Assembly (NCBI GenBank): GCA_032622095.1
Contig: CP136066.1
Location: forward strand, 97,547,319 to 97,611,318
Direction of reading: 5' to 3'
Length of the DNA: 64,000 nucleotides
Source: Siphonodentalium dalli
Lineage: Eukaryota; Mollusca; Scaphopoda; Gadilida; Siphonodentaliidae
Within the stretch, counting starts at the first letter, position 1, and every line of letters starts with the position of its first letter. Shown here piece after piece: positions 20,960-31,290 of the stretch. The notes under the pieces were generated by a model that searched no databases, was not told the DNA's origin, and saw only the letters and a list, made by a program, of their open reading frames with translations. Both the position numbers and the translations under genes were made by a program.

Positions 20960-22010
20960 TAACTCTTACTGTGCCGTCAGCAGCCCATGCACTTGTATAA
21001 TGAGGGTGTGATAATTTATGTTGAGGTAAAACTGTGCTACTATTATACCCTTGAAGATACACATAATGACATTAAACAAGACCTTATGGTTTTTCATCGT
21101 TTCATCTATTATGTAGTTTGTAACTTCTGTCTGTCTATCTGTCTGTATGTGTCTGTTATAGACTCGAAAACTGTTCGACCGATCCGACTCAAATTTGGTA
21201 TGTAGGCCTACTTTTATCACATGAACAATATGGGCGGGTCCAATTTCACGTGCACTTGACCTTGACCTCGCTCATATCCGACTTAAATTTCTAGACCTCG
21301 ACCGATCCGACTCAAATTTGGTATGTAGGCCTATACGATCCCGGGAACAATATGGGCGGGTCCAATTTCACGTGCGACCGTGTCCTTGGCCTTCACCTCG
21401 CCCATATATATGTTTCTGGACCGATCGAAGAACCCGCAGTCCAATAAGGTGTATTGGACCGTCCCGGGTGGCAACAGAAGAGAACACGCAGTCCAGTGGA
21501 ATCACTGGACCGTCCCGTACTCTCTTAGCATGCAGCCCGCAATCCAATGCCTCCATTGGAAGGTCCCGGGCGTGGACAACCAACTGAAAATGCGCAATCC
21601 AGCATCATCGCTGGATCGTCCCGCATTTTCCAAGATGCCGAGACAAGGCAAAGGCAAAGATCAAGGCAAAGATCAAGGCATAGATCAAGGCAAAAGTACA
21701 AGGCAAAGACCAAGTGAAGATTCAAGACAAGATTCAAGACACCTACGACGCTGACCAATCCCGACCTCAAGACTTCTCCACCCGATCCGCGGCCCGACTG
21801 TCGAAGATTAAATACCAAAGAAGATTCAAGACAGGGCGTAAGGGCGATCTTCGGATGAGCCCACCACCGTCCTCGTGCCACCCTTCGGGCGGGCACGCAA
21901 ATCCTGTTCCTGCTGCCGATCGACGAATAGTTTTTTTTTATCTTTCTCCTACTTTCAACGGAGGCGATCACAACGAAATCCCTAAATAACCCGGACGAAG
22001 TCGGACACAT
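20960..22010. repeat. Tandem-repeat element with structured hairpin units
   Basis: Two units of about 120 bp (ATCCGACTCAAATTTGGTATG...AATATGGGCGGGTCCAATTT) at about 21177-21420 are followed by four CGCARTCCA hairpins (21436-21620), a run of CAAGGCAAAGAT repeats (21645-21745), and a GC-rich tail to about 21930. Several long open frames on both strands cross the repeats and have no protein family character. Confidence 0.6.
21645..21745 (+). repeat. CAAGGCAAAGAT short tandem repeat
   Basis: Imperfect 12-bp repeats (CAAGGCAAAGAT) grade into AAGATTCAAGAC repeats. Confidence 0.75.
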
Positions 22011-22560
22011 CAGCTAGTCCTCTATATTTATGCCATGTTCACGACGTTGTCAATTCCACGGGTGGATGAAAACCCACACCAAGGGTTGATTTCTCCGACA
22101 AATCACACCATGCATGTACCGAGCAGCTTAGAAACTAATGACCGCCCAAAAGCAACTGACAAATTTTAACTTGCTACATATACACGAATCGGGCACGGCC
22201 CTCAGTTGTGTATTATAGGCCTATATATAGGGTTTATCGAGAATCCCTTAATTTATATTGATTTGGATGCCCATTCTGGTGGCCAGGAATGTCGCGATAT
22301 GCATGGGCGGGCATGCATGATTGATGCACGACATTTCACCAACATACAAGCTTCATTTGTTTTAGCATTCACTTGGAAATATCATTCATGATACGTCAGT
22401 TGGAAATTCCAGGCCAAAAATATAGTACTCGGTCAAAATGTTTCTGATAGTTTAATTTTACAACCAGTATAATATTATATAACTAGCCTATATATACGCT
22501 ACTATGCAGTATACGTTGGTAAGTGGAATGGGTCAGTTTTGAAATTGAATTACGTGGTTA
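22011..22560. other. Non-coding spacer
   Basis: No gene or clear repeat family recognised; CATGCATG-rich and AT-rich. Confidence 0.4.
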
Positions 22561-22566
22561 TAATAA

Positions 22567-23035
22567 AGATGCATAATCCGAAATAACGCTCCCAAATTGC
22601 TATTTCTTTGGCTTCGGGGTAATAAATATTTATTTGATTCGAGTCGAGGAACCCATCCATCAAAGCTCAGAGTGATCAGATACCGATTTTTTATTTTTTT
22701 TATTTCCCGAAATATGTAGGCTACGTAGGCCTATGTATCAGGCTAATTTTCGGCCTGACAAAATATTCGTCAAGCCGACGGTCTCGGACCAAATTTCGGA
22801 TGAAGATGGATTCTCTAAAATCAAGTGGCTTTATATAGGGGCTAGACATTTGACAAACCGCCCAAATTTCGTTGAACAAAATGTTGAAAAATAACACGTT
22901 TTTTTGGGGCAATTTTATACTATTGTTGACTGTGGTTAGCATTATTAACTGAAGCGGCATTTAAAAAAAATATTGTTGTTGTTGATGTTATTGGAATCTG
23001 ATGATATGGGGATCATCGAATCGGATTGAGTACCT
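22567..23035 (+). mobile_element. TTAA MITE family T3
   Basis: It runs from AGATGCATAATCCGAAATAACGC to CGGATTGAGTACCT, followed by TTAA at 23036-23039. The body (TTTGGCTTCGGGGTAA, GATTCGAGTCGAGGAACCCA, GACGGTCTCGGAC) matches 39602-40053. The left flank is not a perfect TTAA. Confidence 0.7.
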
Positions 23036-23239
23036 TTAATATGTACACGAGATTTGATGAACCCATGTATAGGCCTACTCTATCATAATTCTGGGGATCT
23101 GGAATGGGTAAATTTATCATAAAAAAGAAGGAAGAAAGAAGTGAAAAATTGAGCCTCAATAATAATTATGGTGCCTTATGTATATATAGTCCATGCATAG
23201 ACTGCTCTCTATATATACGATGGTTGAAATAGGACATTG

Positions 23240-23575
23240 AGACTTTTGAATTTATCTCGAAATTTCGAGATAACTTCTGAATATTTTGAGATAAATTCTC
23301 AATATTATGAGATTGTATCTCAATATTTCGATATATATAACGTCTCAATATTTTGAGACAACTTCTGAATATTTCGACATTTTATCTCAATATCTCAAAA
23401 TAATATGATTTTGATAACTTTTCAATATTTTGACATAAAATCTCAATATTTCGAGATAATTTCTCAATATTTTGAGATAACATAAAAATTTCAATATTTT
23501 GAGATAATATCTAGAAAATTTCGACATATCTCAATATTTTGAGATAATTATCTCAATATTTTGAGATAATGTCAG
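23240..23575. repeat. TATCTCAATATTTTGAGATA palindrome array
   Basis: About a dozen imperfect palindromes of about 20-30 bp in tandem, AATATT-centred with TATCTC/GAGATA arms. Confidence 0.8.
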
Positions 23576-23705
23576 GCATACATGCGCGGTGCACGTCAAC
23601 TCCATGCCATTGACAAGAGCTTCGAAGTGGGTGTCATTGTAGGCCTACATTGAATGGTGGATATAGCGACACCTTCATTCCCCTGCATCACGATCTCGGC
23701 TTTAA

Positions 23706-23828
23706 AGATGCATAATCGGAATTAACGCTCCCTTTAAATTACGATTTCTTTGGCTTCGGGGTAAACAATATCTGATTCGAGTCGAGGAACCCACACATGA
23801 AAGCTCAAAGTGATCACATATCGATTTT
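23706..23828 (+). mobile_element. TTAA MITE family T3, left part, interrupted
   Basis: TTAA at 23702-23705 is followed by AGATGCATAATCGGAATTAACGC and the T3 body up to CATATCGATTTTT. The body resumes at about 26453 (TTTGTTATTTCTCGAGC...GACGGTCTCGGAC) and then stops at about 26545. Confidence 0.65.
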
Positions 23829-23905
23829 TATGTTTACCCATACCATAGTATGGTAAACATAGTGTCGTTGCCCGGATTGACCACTCGTCGTTAGTCCGTC
23901 CGTCC

Positions 23906-23943
<38 letters not shown>

Positions 23944-26452
23944 AGACACTTTACGCATGGTGCGATAACTCGAACATTTTATATCTGATCGGAACCAAAT
24001 TTTGTATATGAATTTGTCAGCACCAAATACAGATCGAGTTCGAATTTTTCACGGAGTTATGGCCCTTTTTCGACTTAGAATTCATGCATGTTACCATAAC
24101 TCAAATTGTTTTAATCTGATCAGAATCAAATTTGGTATGCAAGTTTCTCGGACCAAAATACAGATCGAGTTCGAATATGGGTTTGATCCGATATTTTTCA
24201 ATGGAGTTATGGCCCTTTTTCGACTTAGAATTCATGCATGCTGCCATAACTCAAATTTTTTTTTATCTGATCGGAACCAAATTTGGTATGCGAGTTTCTC
24301 AACTCAAAATACAGATCGAGTTTGAATATGGGTTATATCCAACATTTTATACCAGAGTTATGGCCCTTTTTCAACTAAGAATTGAACAGATAACCATAGC
24401 AGTCTACAATTAATTACCAGTGGTATCAGTTTAGCTCTGAGAGCAGTAAATCTGTATTATGGGAATTAGAGTTATTTTTTACTCCCATGTTTATGATGAC
24501 ACACTCCTCACCTGTATAGTTTTTTGTATCGATCGGTTGATCGGTTTAGAAATTATTAACACTTTGCATCCGCACATAGGCATGAGCTATCCGATGCTGT
24601 AACCAAATTATTTTTTGTCCGATTGTTTTCATATTTGATATGTAGGTTTATAATGACACACCCCTCACCTGTATAGTTTTTGGTATCGATCGGTTGATCG
24701 GTTTAGAAAATAATTAACCCTGCACACAAATGCTATCTGATCCATCTAAGTCAAACTGTTTTCTTCTGATATGCCTCATATTTCTTACCAAGGTTTTTCT
24801 TAGCACGTTCTTTATCTGTATGGTTTTTGGTATCGTTTAATTAACCCTTTTCAAACTTATTTTTACTTAGAACTCAAAACATTTTTCATCTGATCTACAC
24901 CAAATTTGGTACATGTGGTCCTCACCCCGAAATACAGATCAAGTTCAAATTTGGGTTTGATCCGATATATTTTAACAGAGTAATGGCCCTTTATAATTCA
25001 AGTAATTTACTACCTATTGTATATGCCCTGTGAGAATTTAAGACAAACAACTTTACACAGTAATCTGCTTTATTGGGATCAGAACTGGATACTCTTTGCT
25101 AAACCACTGCTGCTCCCAGAGCTGTCAAATTTAAGTGATTGATGATACTTTACTCCAGTTTGTGTGCAATAGTAATTTAACCCAACCTGTTGAAACATGT
25201 TCATGGCATTAATACAAATAGTCCATTGTCCATGTGAAGGATGTTCTGGAGCATGGCTGTTTAGAGAATTGTTGTTTACAGAGACACTGTTGTCTTATCT
25301 TGAGAAAACAATTTATCCACACATTAGTTCCATCATATGATGTCATTGAAAATGATTAACACTCTCCACACATCATATGTTCATTCTCCTATTCTATGTC
25401 CAGGTTGATCGTGATCCACTTTTCACTTGCATGTATTTCAGGATTAAAATTAACCTATTCCATAGACACATAATATCTGATACGCAGATTTTAAATTATC
25501 TCTTTCGCCTTAGGCCAGGTTCACTAAGAATTTCTATTAATTATAAGCCACCAATTGAATATTCATCATTTGAGGATATATCTTATTTTGAAATTCCCTC
25601 TATTGCATTTGGGCTGCAGGATAATAATAATGGTTCTGGTATTCTTGAAGCTGACTTTTTGGTCAAATATTTTTCACCCAATCACTTTTATAATCTCATT
25701 CAGGTTGATTGTGATACATTCTTCATGCGTATAGATTTTGGTATTGATTGAATGGTTTTGAGAATATTAACCCAATATTTAATAATATTTCTGCTGTTAC
25801 AGACATTGTATCTTTCCAATGATCAGCTTAGAATAAAATTAACCATAGGTACATGTATACTGTACGCGATCCAATGTTATGACTCTAATATTTTCAATTT
25901 GACCCTTCTCATATCTCTCCTTTAGTTATCTGATAATTCTGTATTAAAATATTTAATATCCAACCATTATCAATCATATTTAATATCAAGGTCTATACAC
26001 CCCTCACTTATATAGATGTGCAGGTGTTTGTTGGTCTCTAATCTCAATCATCCCATAACTTTTACTATGCAGCTAACACAACAACATAATCTGTTATGAC
26101 TCAGGTTCCATTGTAAGAATTAAATAAATAGAGTTATTATGATGTTAATATTGTAACAATTATATCTTTAACAGCTATGGTGCATCTGTCTGACTGTGTT
26201 TGGGTATAATTATCTTTATCAATCTATCACACATACATGTATCTCTGTTGGAGTGACCGAATAGGTTGAAATCGAATGTCATATCCATCTTCCTATTGTG
26301 TTTAAATGAGCAAGTTGCTCAATATGTCTGATTCCACTATGAAACTAATAAATAATAGTACGCTGTGAATTGTTGAAATTCTTGCACTCATAAAAAGATC
26401 GCTATCGCCAAGGTATGGGTTAAACATCTGCCGATCGTGATCGGCCTCTCGT
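23829..26452 (+). mobile_element. Helentron-like non-autonomous element, copy 1
   Basis: It begins ATGTTTACCCATACCATAGT and ends at a GCCGATCGTGATCGGC hairpin plus CTCTCGTT. A second copy (28606-30659) has the same ends. A (GTCT)n run (23905-23942) is followed by tandem repeats with GAGTTATGGCCCTTTTTCGA and ATCTGATCGGAACCAAATTT. GTTTACCCATACC at the left is matched inverted by GGTATGGGTTAAAC at the right. The target is a T-rich site within a T3 MITE. The long frame at 25377-25751 recurs in copy 2 without conservation and is not a gene. Helentron identity is inferred from the 3' hairpin, inverted ends and tandem repeats. Confidence 0.6.
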
Positions 26453-26540
26453 TTAAATTTGTTATTTCTCGAGCTGTGTATAGGGCTTAGGCCTACTTAT
26501 TTGTGGCCTGGAAAAAAGTCGTCAAACCGACGGTCTCGGA

Positions 26541-26725
26541 CAAAATTGCGAAAATATTGAGAAGTTATCTCGAAATTTCGAGAAAATCATCTCAAAATAT
26601 TGAGAAGTTATCTCAATATATTGTGAGAAGTTATCTCAATATATTGTGAGAAGTTATCTCGAAATATTGAGAAATTATCTCTGAATATTGTGAAGTTATC
26701 TCAAAACATTAAAAATTTCGAGATA
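26541..26725. repeat. GAGAAGTTATCTCAATAT palindrome array
   Basis: Seven or so units of GAGAAGTTATCTC(A/G)A(A/T)ATATT form the counterpart of the array at 23240-23575. Confidence 0.8.
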
Positions 26726-27076
26726 AATAAAATAAACTCAATGTGGTTCTATTTCAACTATCGCAAATTACTTCATTTCATATAGTTATTACGTCACGTA
26801 CTTGTTCCAACGTAAAATATGCATCCCACGAGTATTCGATACCTATCCATTGTCAACATCTGAGATAAATTCGAGGTCTCAGTCCGACTCAATGAATGAT
26901 CGAACGAACGAAGGCAGTTCGACTCGACGGATAGGCATGTATGGACCTTTGCCTAAATATATAAAAAACTAGTTGGTTCGATCATGTTGGTAAATGTTGT
27001 TATCTTTTATGTTTTATTCAAGTGGCACTGGAATATGTTTGACTTGGAACATGTTGGTGTTGTAAACACATTCTTC

Positions 27077-27311
27077 ACGACACGTGACGTGTTATAATAT
27101 TTGCGAAAAATATTGTCCTTGAAGCTGGCCTTTGTATGGTTAATCGCGTGGACAGGTAATTGGCCAATGAACGTCAGTGGAACCCGGATGTCAGATAAAT
27201 TATATCACGTGATCAGATTAGATCCTCTTGCATCATTTTCTCACAAAAGTAAGCGGAGAAGGTTGTAATTTGGATTTATTCTCCCAAAACACAGATCAAC
27301 AAAGAATAATC
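27077..27311 (+). promoter_or_regulatory. Putative SLC3A2-like promoter and 5' leader
   Basis: Upstream of the ATG are two CACGTG E-boxes (GACACGTGACG near 27080, ATCACGTGATC near 27205) and a TTGGCCAATG CCAAT palindrome near 27160. No clear TATA box at a useful distance. The functional reading is inference. Confidence 0.35.
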
Positions 27312-27798
27312 ATGACAGCCGAACACTCTGATCATAATTCTACGGATGATGGAAGTCAGGACAAAGATCTCGAAATGCAAATGCCAGTAATAGACGCGGC
27401 AAACGCAGAAGTCGACACGGCAGACATCGACAATCCCAAAGCAAAATTCCTCAATGCCAATGGTGGGAAGGTCATCGAAGACACAGACGCACAAGTTGTA
27501 GTCGAAGTCAGTTCGAGTGAAATATCGTTCACTGGCATGGGTAAAGAGGATTTACTTCAGTACGCAAACGACCCATTTTGGGTTCGCTTTCGTCTGATTC
27601 TCTTCATCCTATTTTGGGTTGGCTGGGTTGCTATGCTGGCTGCTGCAATAATTATCATCATCCTTGCTCCAAGTTGTCCGACACGCCCAGATCTTAAATG
27701 GTATGAGAAAGAAGTTGTCTACCAGGTCGACATAGCTTCATTCAAAGACACTTCCGATGTGGCATCTGATGTTGGTGCAGGAACTGGTGATTTGAAAG
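27312..27798 (+). CDS. SLC3A2: 4F2hc/CD98 heavy-chain-type subunit, first coding exon
   Basis: Encodes the N-terminal 162 residues of a heteromeric amino-acid-transporter heavy chain, a single-pass type II plasma-membrane glycoprotein that carries and stabilises SLC7 light chains. The acidic cytosolic tail (about residues 1-70) leads to FTGMGKEDLLQYANDPFWVR, the hallmark motif before the membrane. A hydrophobic helix follows at about residues 95-118, and C122 is placed as the cysteine that bonds the light chain. Then comes WYEKEVVYQVDIASFKD, the start of the amylase-like ectodomain. The ATG at 27312 is preferred over in-frame TTG at 27228. The exon ends at a GTATGT donor (27799) in phase 1. 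No downstream exon was found in the window. Confidence 0.92.
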
Positions 27799-28605
27799 GT
27801 ATGTCCACAATTACCACGCCTATTGCATTGTTCCATGGGAACTAGTTCAGTCATGAACGTAGTGCGTATCCTTCTAAGTTCTACGTTCAGTGTAGTGTCG
27901 TTATAAAGTACTGGGGGTTTGCGCCCGGTCACCTGGCGCAACAAATAACGTCAATTATACGACCTCTAGAATGAAATCTCTCTGGAAGCAGCAATCTGCG
28001 AAAGCGGTCATGTTGACCTACATCGGAACATGCCAGTCATTGTAATTTCTAAATTTGTGCCATATTGTGGGGGGGGATGGGAATTATGCCCCAATGCCAA
28101 TGGCATCAAGATCTTCTTCTCACCTGTCTGACCACAGTTATTGGATATTAAGGGGGAGGTCAAGTGAACACTTTTGAATGGGGATTTCCATGCAAATATC
28201 ATTGTATATGCAGAGCAAAAGTTAGAGTTGCATCAAATTTGTTATTCAAAAAGATAATCCATCTTGACCTTTTTCTAACATGTTATCAAGATTATATTAA
28301 ATTTGACCAAAGTGAAGGAGTTATTGAATTGTAAATAGTGCGTATAAAACTAAAGACTCGGTGTATCTATCTATAAATATATTTTTGAGAATTTTTTTCT
28401 GGAGTTGTAAACATCACTTTACAGGTCTACATTTGAAAAATCAATATACAATTCAGAAATAAATACACCAGCATTATAATGGAGCAAGTTCCAAGCGGAC
28501 CCGCCCGATAAATACCTGTTGTTTCCAATACCACATCAAGTCACACTCCGAAGTATGTACAACTCTGTAACTTTTATTACCAATCTGACGGAAAAAAACC
28601 CTTTT
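27799..28605 (+). other. Intron sequence after SLC3A2-like exon 1
   Basis: Begins at the GTATGT donor. At 27845-28020 it contains AGTTCAGTCATGAACGTAGTGC and GCAGCAATCTG...CATGTTGACCTA words also present at about 9070-9135, a dispersed repeat. No amylase-domain coding was found. Confidence 0.5.
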
Positions 28606-30659
28606 TTATGTTTACCCATACCATAGTATGGTATGTCAGCATTATGTTTTAAACATAATGCTGACGTCCGGATTGACCACTCGTCGTGCGTCCGGCCATC
28701 TGTCTCTGTCTTGTCTGTCCGTAGACAAAATACAGATCGAGTTCTAATATGGGTTTGATCCGATTTATTTTAAAGGAGTTATGACCCTTTTTTTTTTCGA
28801 AAATAAAATTAAAAAAAAAAAAAATCCGATGCTACGGTATAACCGAAGTATATTTTGTCCGATTGTGTTCATATTTGATATGTAGGTTTATGATGACACG
28901 CCCCTCATCTGTATAGTTTTTGGTATTGATTGGTTGATCGGTTTAGAAAATAATTAACCCTTTACACACATGCTAGTATCCAATGCAATAAGTTGAACAT
29001 ATTTCTTCTGATCTGCCTCATATTTCTTACCTAGGTTTTCTTAGCACGTTCTTCGTCTGTATGGTTTTTGGTAGAGCTGCAACGATTAATCGTGATTTCG
29101 ATATATCACGATACGCTTTCACACGATACTGGTATCGTATTGTGTGAAGTGTATCGCGATACACAAATATAACAATTTTAGGTCATCGTATGCGAAAATA
29201 ACCCATATTTACTGTATTTTTTTCAGCAATTTAGGTCGAAAATCCTCGCAAAACATGGTTTTTGCGTATCGTATCGTTGGTCATGTATCGTGATACGTAT
29301 CGTATTGTGACAAAGTGTATCGTTGCAGCCCTAGTTTTTGGTATTGTTTAATTAACCCTTTTCACTCAAGCTGCTATGACTCGAAACATTTTTCATCTGA
29401 TCAACACCAAATTTGGTATATGAATTTATCACCCCTAAATACAGATCGAGTTCGAATATGGGTTTGATCCGATATATTTTAACAGAGTTATGACCCTTTA
29501 TAGTTCAAGTAATTACTGCTATGAATTTTAAGAGAACATATCTCACAGACCGTGTGTGTTATTGAAATGAGTTAATTATCACTATGGACATAAGATATGA
29601 CATGCTATAAAGCCTGATAGTGGTACTGTTGGCTGGCAGGATTTGTTTATCATAATGTCAAATTGATTGATGGCTATCTGGTGGAGTTCTGTTTTCTGTG
29701 CAATATTAAGTTAACCCCTTTGCTGAAACAGGTTCATTACTAAAGTTTATGTACACACTATACATGTAGGACACCTACATGTACATGTATTATAAAATAT
29801 TAAATTGGAATAGTCCATTGTTACTTTGTAGGGATGTTTTACATACATTGTTGTTTACATACACTGTTGTCTTATCTTAGACAAACATAAATCCACACAT
29901 TCCTCAGTTCCATATGATGTCATTGCAAATGATTAACCCTCTCCACACATCATATGGTTTTGATGCTTTTCATTTGATCATTCTCCTATATTATGTCCAG
30001 GTTGATGGTGATCCACTTTTGATTTGCATGGATTTGGGATTAAAATTAAACCATTCCATAGACACATATTATGCGATAGACAGATATAATATTATCCCTT
30101 TCACTTTGATCCAGGTTCAGTAAGGGTTTCAATAAATCACCAATTGTATATTCATCATTAGAGGAAATGTCTTATTTTGAAATTCCCTCAATTGCATTTG
30201 GGCTCCAGGGTAATATTAATGGTGCTGTATTCTTGAGACTGACTTATTGTATGGGTTTCTAAATCCAATGACATGCTTTGTATAGACTATTTTGTGTTTA
30301 TCAGTTCATTAGTTTGGGTAAGATTAACCCCATTCTATCCGATTTGATAACTCAAATATTTCCATTGATTATGTTTATACATGTAGTTCTTGGCATAGTT
30401 GACGAGAACACACCCCTAACCTGCATAGTGAGGGTCATTTGGTTTATTTGCTTAAAAATATTAACATCCTCCGCCAATCCTGTTGACACAATGTGATAAC
30501 TAAATATTTTTCACATTATCACTATATTATTATTGAATTGTTGAAACTTTAGCACTCATGAAAAGGTTGATGTAAGGATTTATAAAATTTATAAAAATAG
30601 CTAATCGGTATCGCCAAGGTATGGGTTAAACATCTGCCGATCGTGATCGGCCTCTCGTT
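28606..30659 (+). mobile_element. Helentron-like non-autonomous element, copy 2
   Basis: Same left end (ATGTTTACCCATACCATAGT) and right end (GCCAAGGTATGGGTTAAAC, GCCGATCGTGATCGGC hairpin, CTCTCGTT) as copy 1, about 2.05 kb. A hAT-type MITE is inserted at 29072. An extra CAGCATTATGTTTTAAACAT palindrome lies near the left end (28637-28663). It sits in the presumed SLC3A2-like intron. Confidence 0.6.
29072..29333. mobile_element. hAT-type MITE, 262 bp
   Basis: Ends TAGAGCTGCAACGAT / ATCGTTGCAGCCCTA are flanked by an 8-bp duplication GTTTTTGG (29064-29071, 29334-29341). The ends and 8-bp target are typical of hAT elements. It interrupts a phrase (GTATGGTTTTTGGTATTG) that is intact in the related repeats at about 24820. 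Confidence 0.88.
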
Positions 30660-31286
30660 ATCTGATCTTGTTAATTATAAATCACTTGAAACATGTACAG
30701 TGTAGAAGAAAACTTTACTACTAGTATGCCATGGAGTGAATAAAATTATTTATACTCTGATCATCTTCCCTCCCTAACCTGGACTGAATCATTGAGCTGT
30801 TAGGACCCACACTGTTAGAAAATGTTTTTCAAAATATTAATTCATTGAACATAATATAACAAGAAATTATTTCAGATTCCTAGGCACCAGCATCTGAAAC
30901 AATAATGATAGATCATAAATAATTTGTTTTTCTTTCTTCATCAATACTCCTAAATTCCATCCAGTGTGGCAACGTCACATTTTGCACATCAATTTGGAGA
31001 TCTTGTGATCGAATGGCATCAAACAGCTTAATACAGTTGGAACAATTCTAAGTGTAAAAATGATGATTTATTGTAGCACATGGCCCTTCCTATGTTGAAA
31101 ACAATGGTGAAAATAATTTGTTTAAATTACCCTTATAATATTTGGCCCTTAATATAATTCTTCTCTGGGAGGACAGTTGTGTAATTTAAGTTACTAATTA
31201 TGCGATTGGATTTATTCTGGAGAATACTATTTAGAACCTTCTTGAAATTTCACTCAAATGAAGCCTGTAGATGAACTACAACATCG
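30660..31286. other. AT-rich spacer
   Basis: No gene or clear repeat seen. Confidence 0.35.
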
Positions 31287-31290
31287 GTAT

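Larger units (their letters stand above)
23218..26763. mobile_element. Element with GAGATAA palindrome-array arms, heavily nested
   Basis: CGATGGTTGAAATAGGACATTGAG at the left is mirrored by CTCAATGTGGTTCTATTTCA ACTATCG at the right. Next to each end is an array of TATCTCAATATTTTGAGATA palindromes (about 23240-23575 and 26541-26725). Between them lie a broken T3 MITE and a helentron-like element. No coding capacity of its own was seen. Confidence 0.55.

Noticed and set aside
21380-22010. Overlapping frames of 124 and 161 codons on both strands
   Set aside because: They run through hairpin units and CAAGGCAAAGAT repeats; composition is dictated by the repeats.
25377-25751. 124-codon frame in the helentron-like element
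   Set aside because: The homologous part of the second copy (about 29980-30250) has a broken frame, so it is not maintained as protein.
27228-27311. Upstream extension of the SLC3A2-like frame
   Set aside because: Starts at TTG; the first in-frame ATG is 27312 and the extension has no family character.
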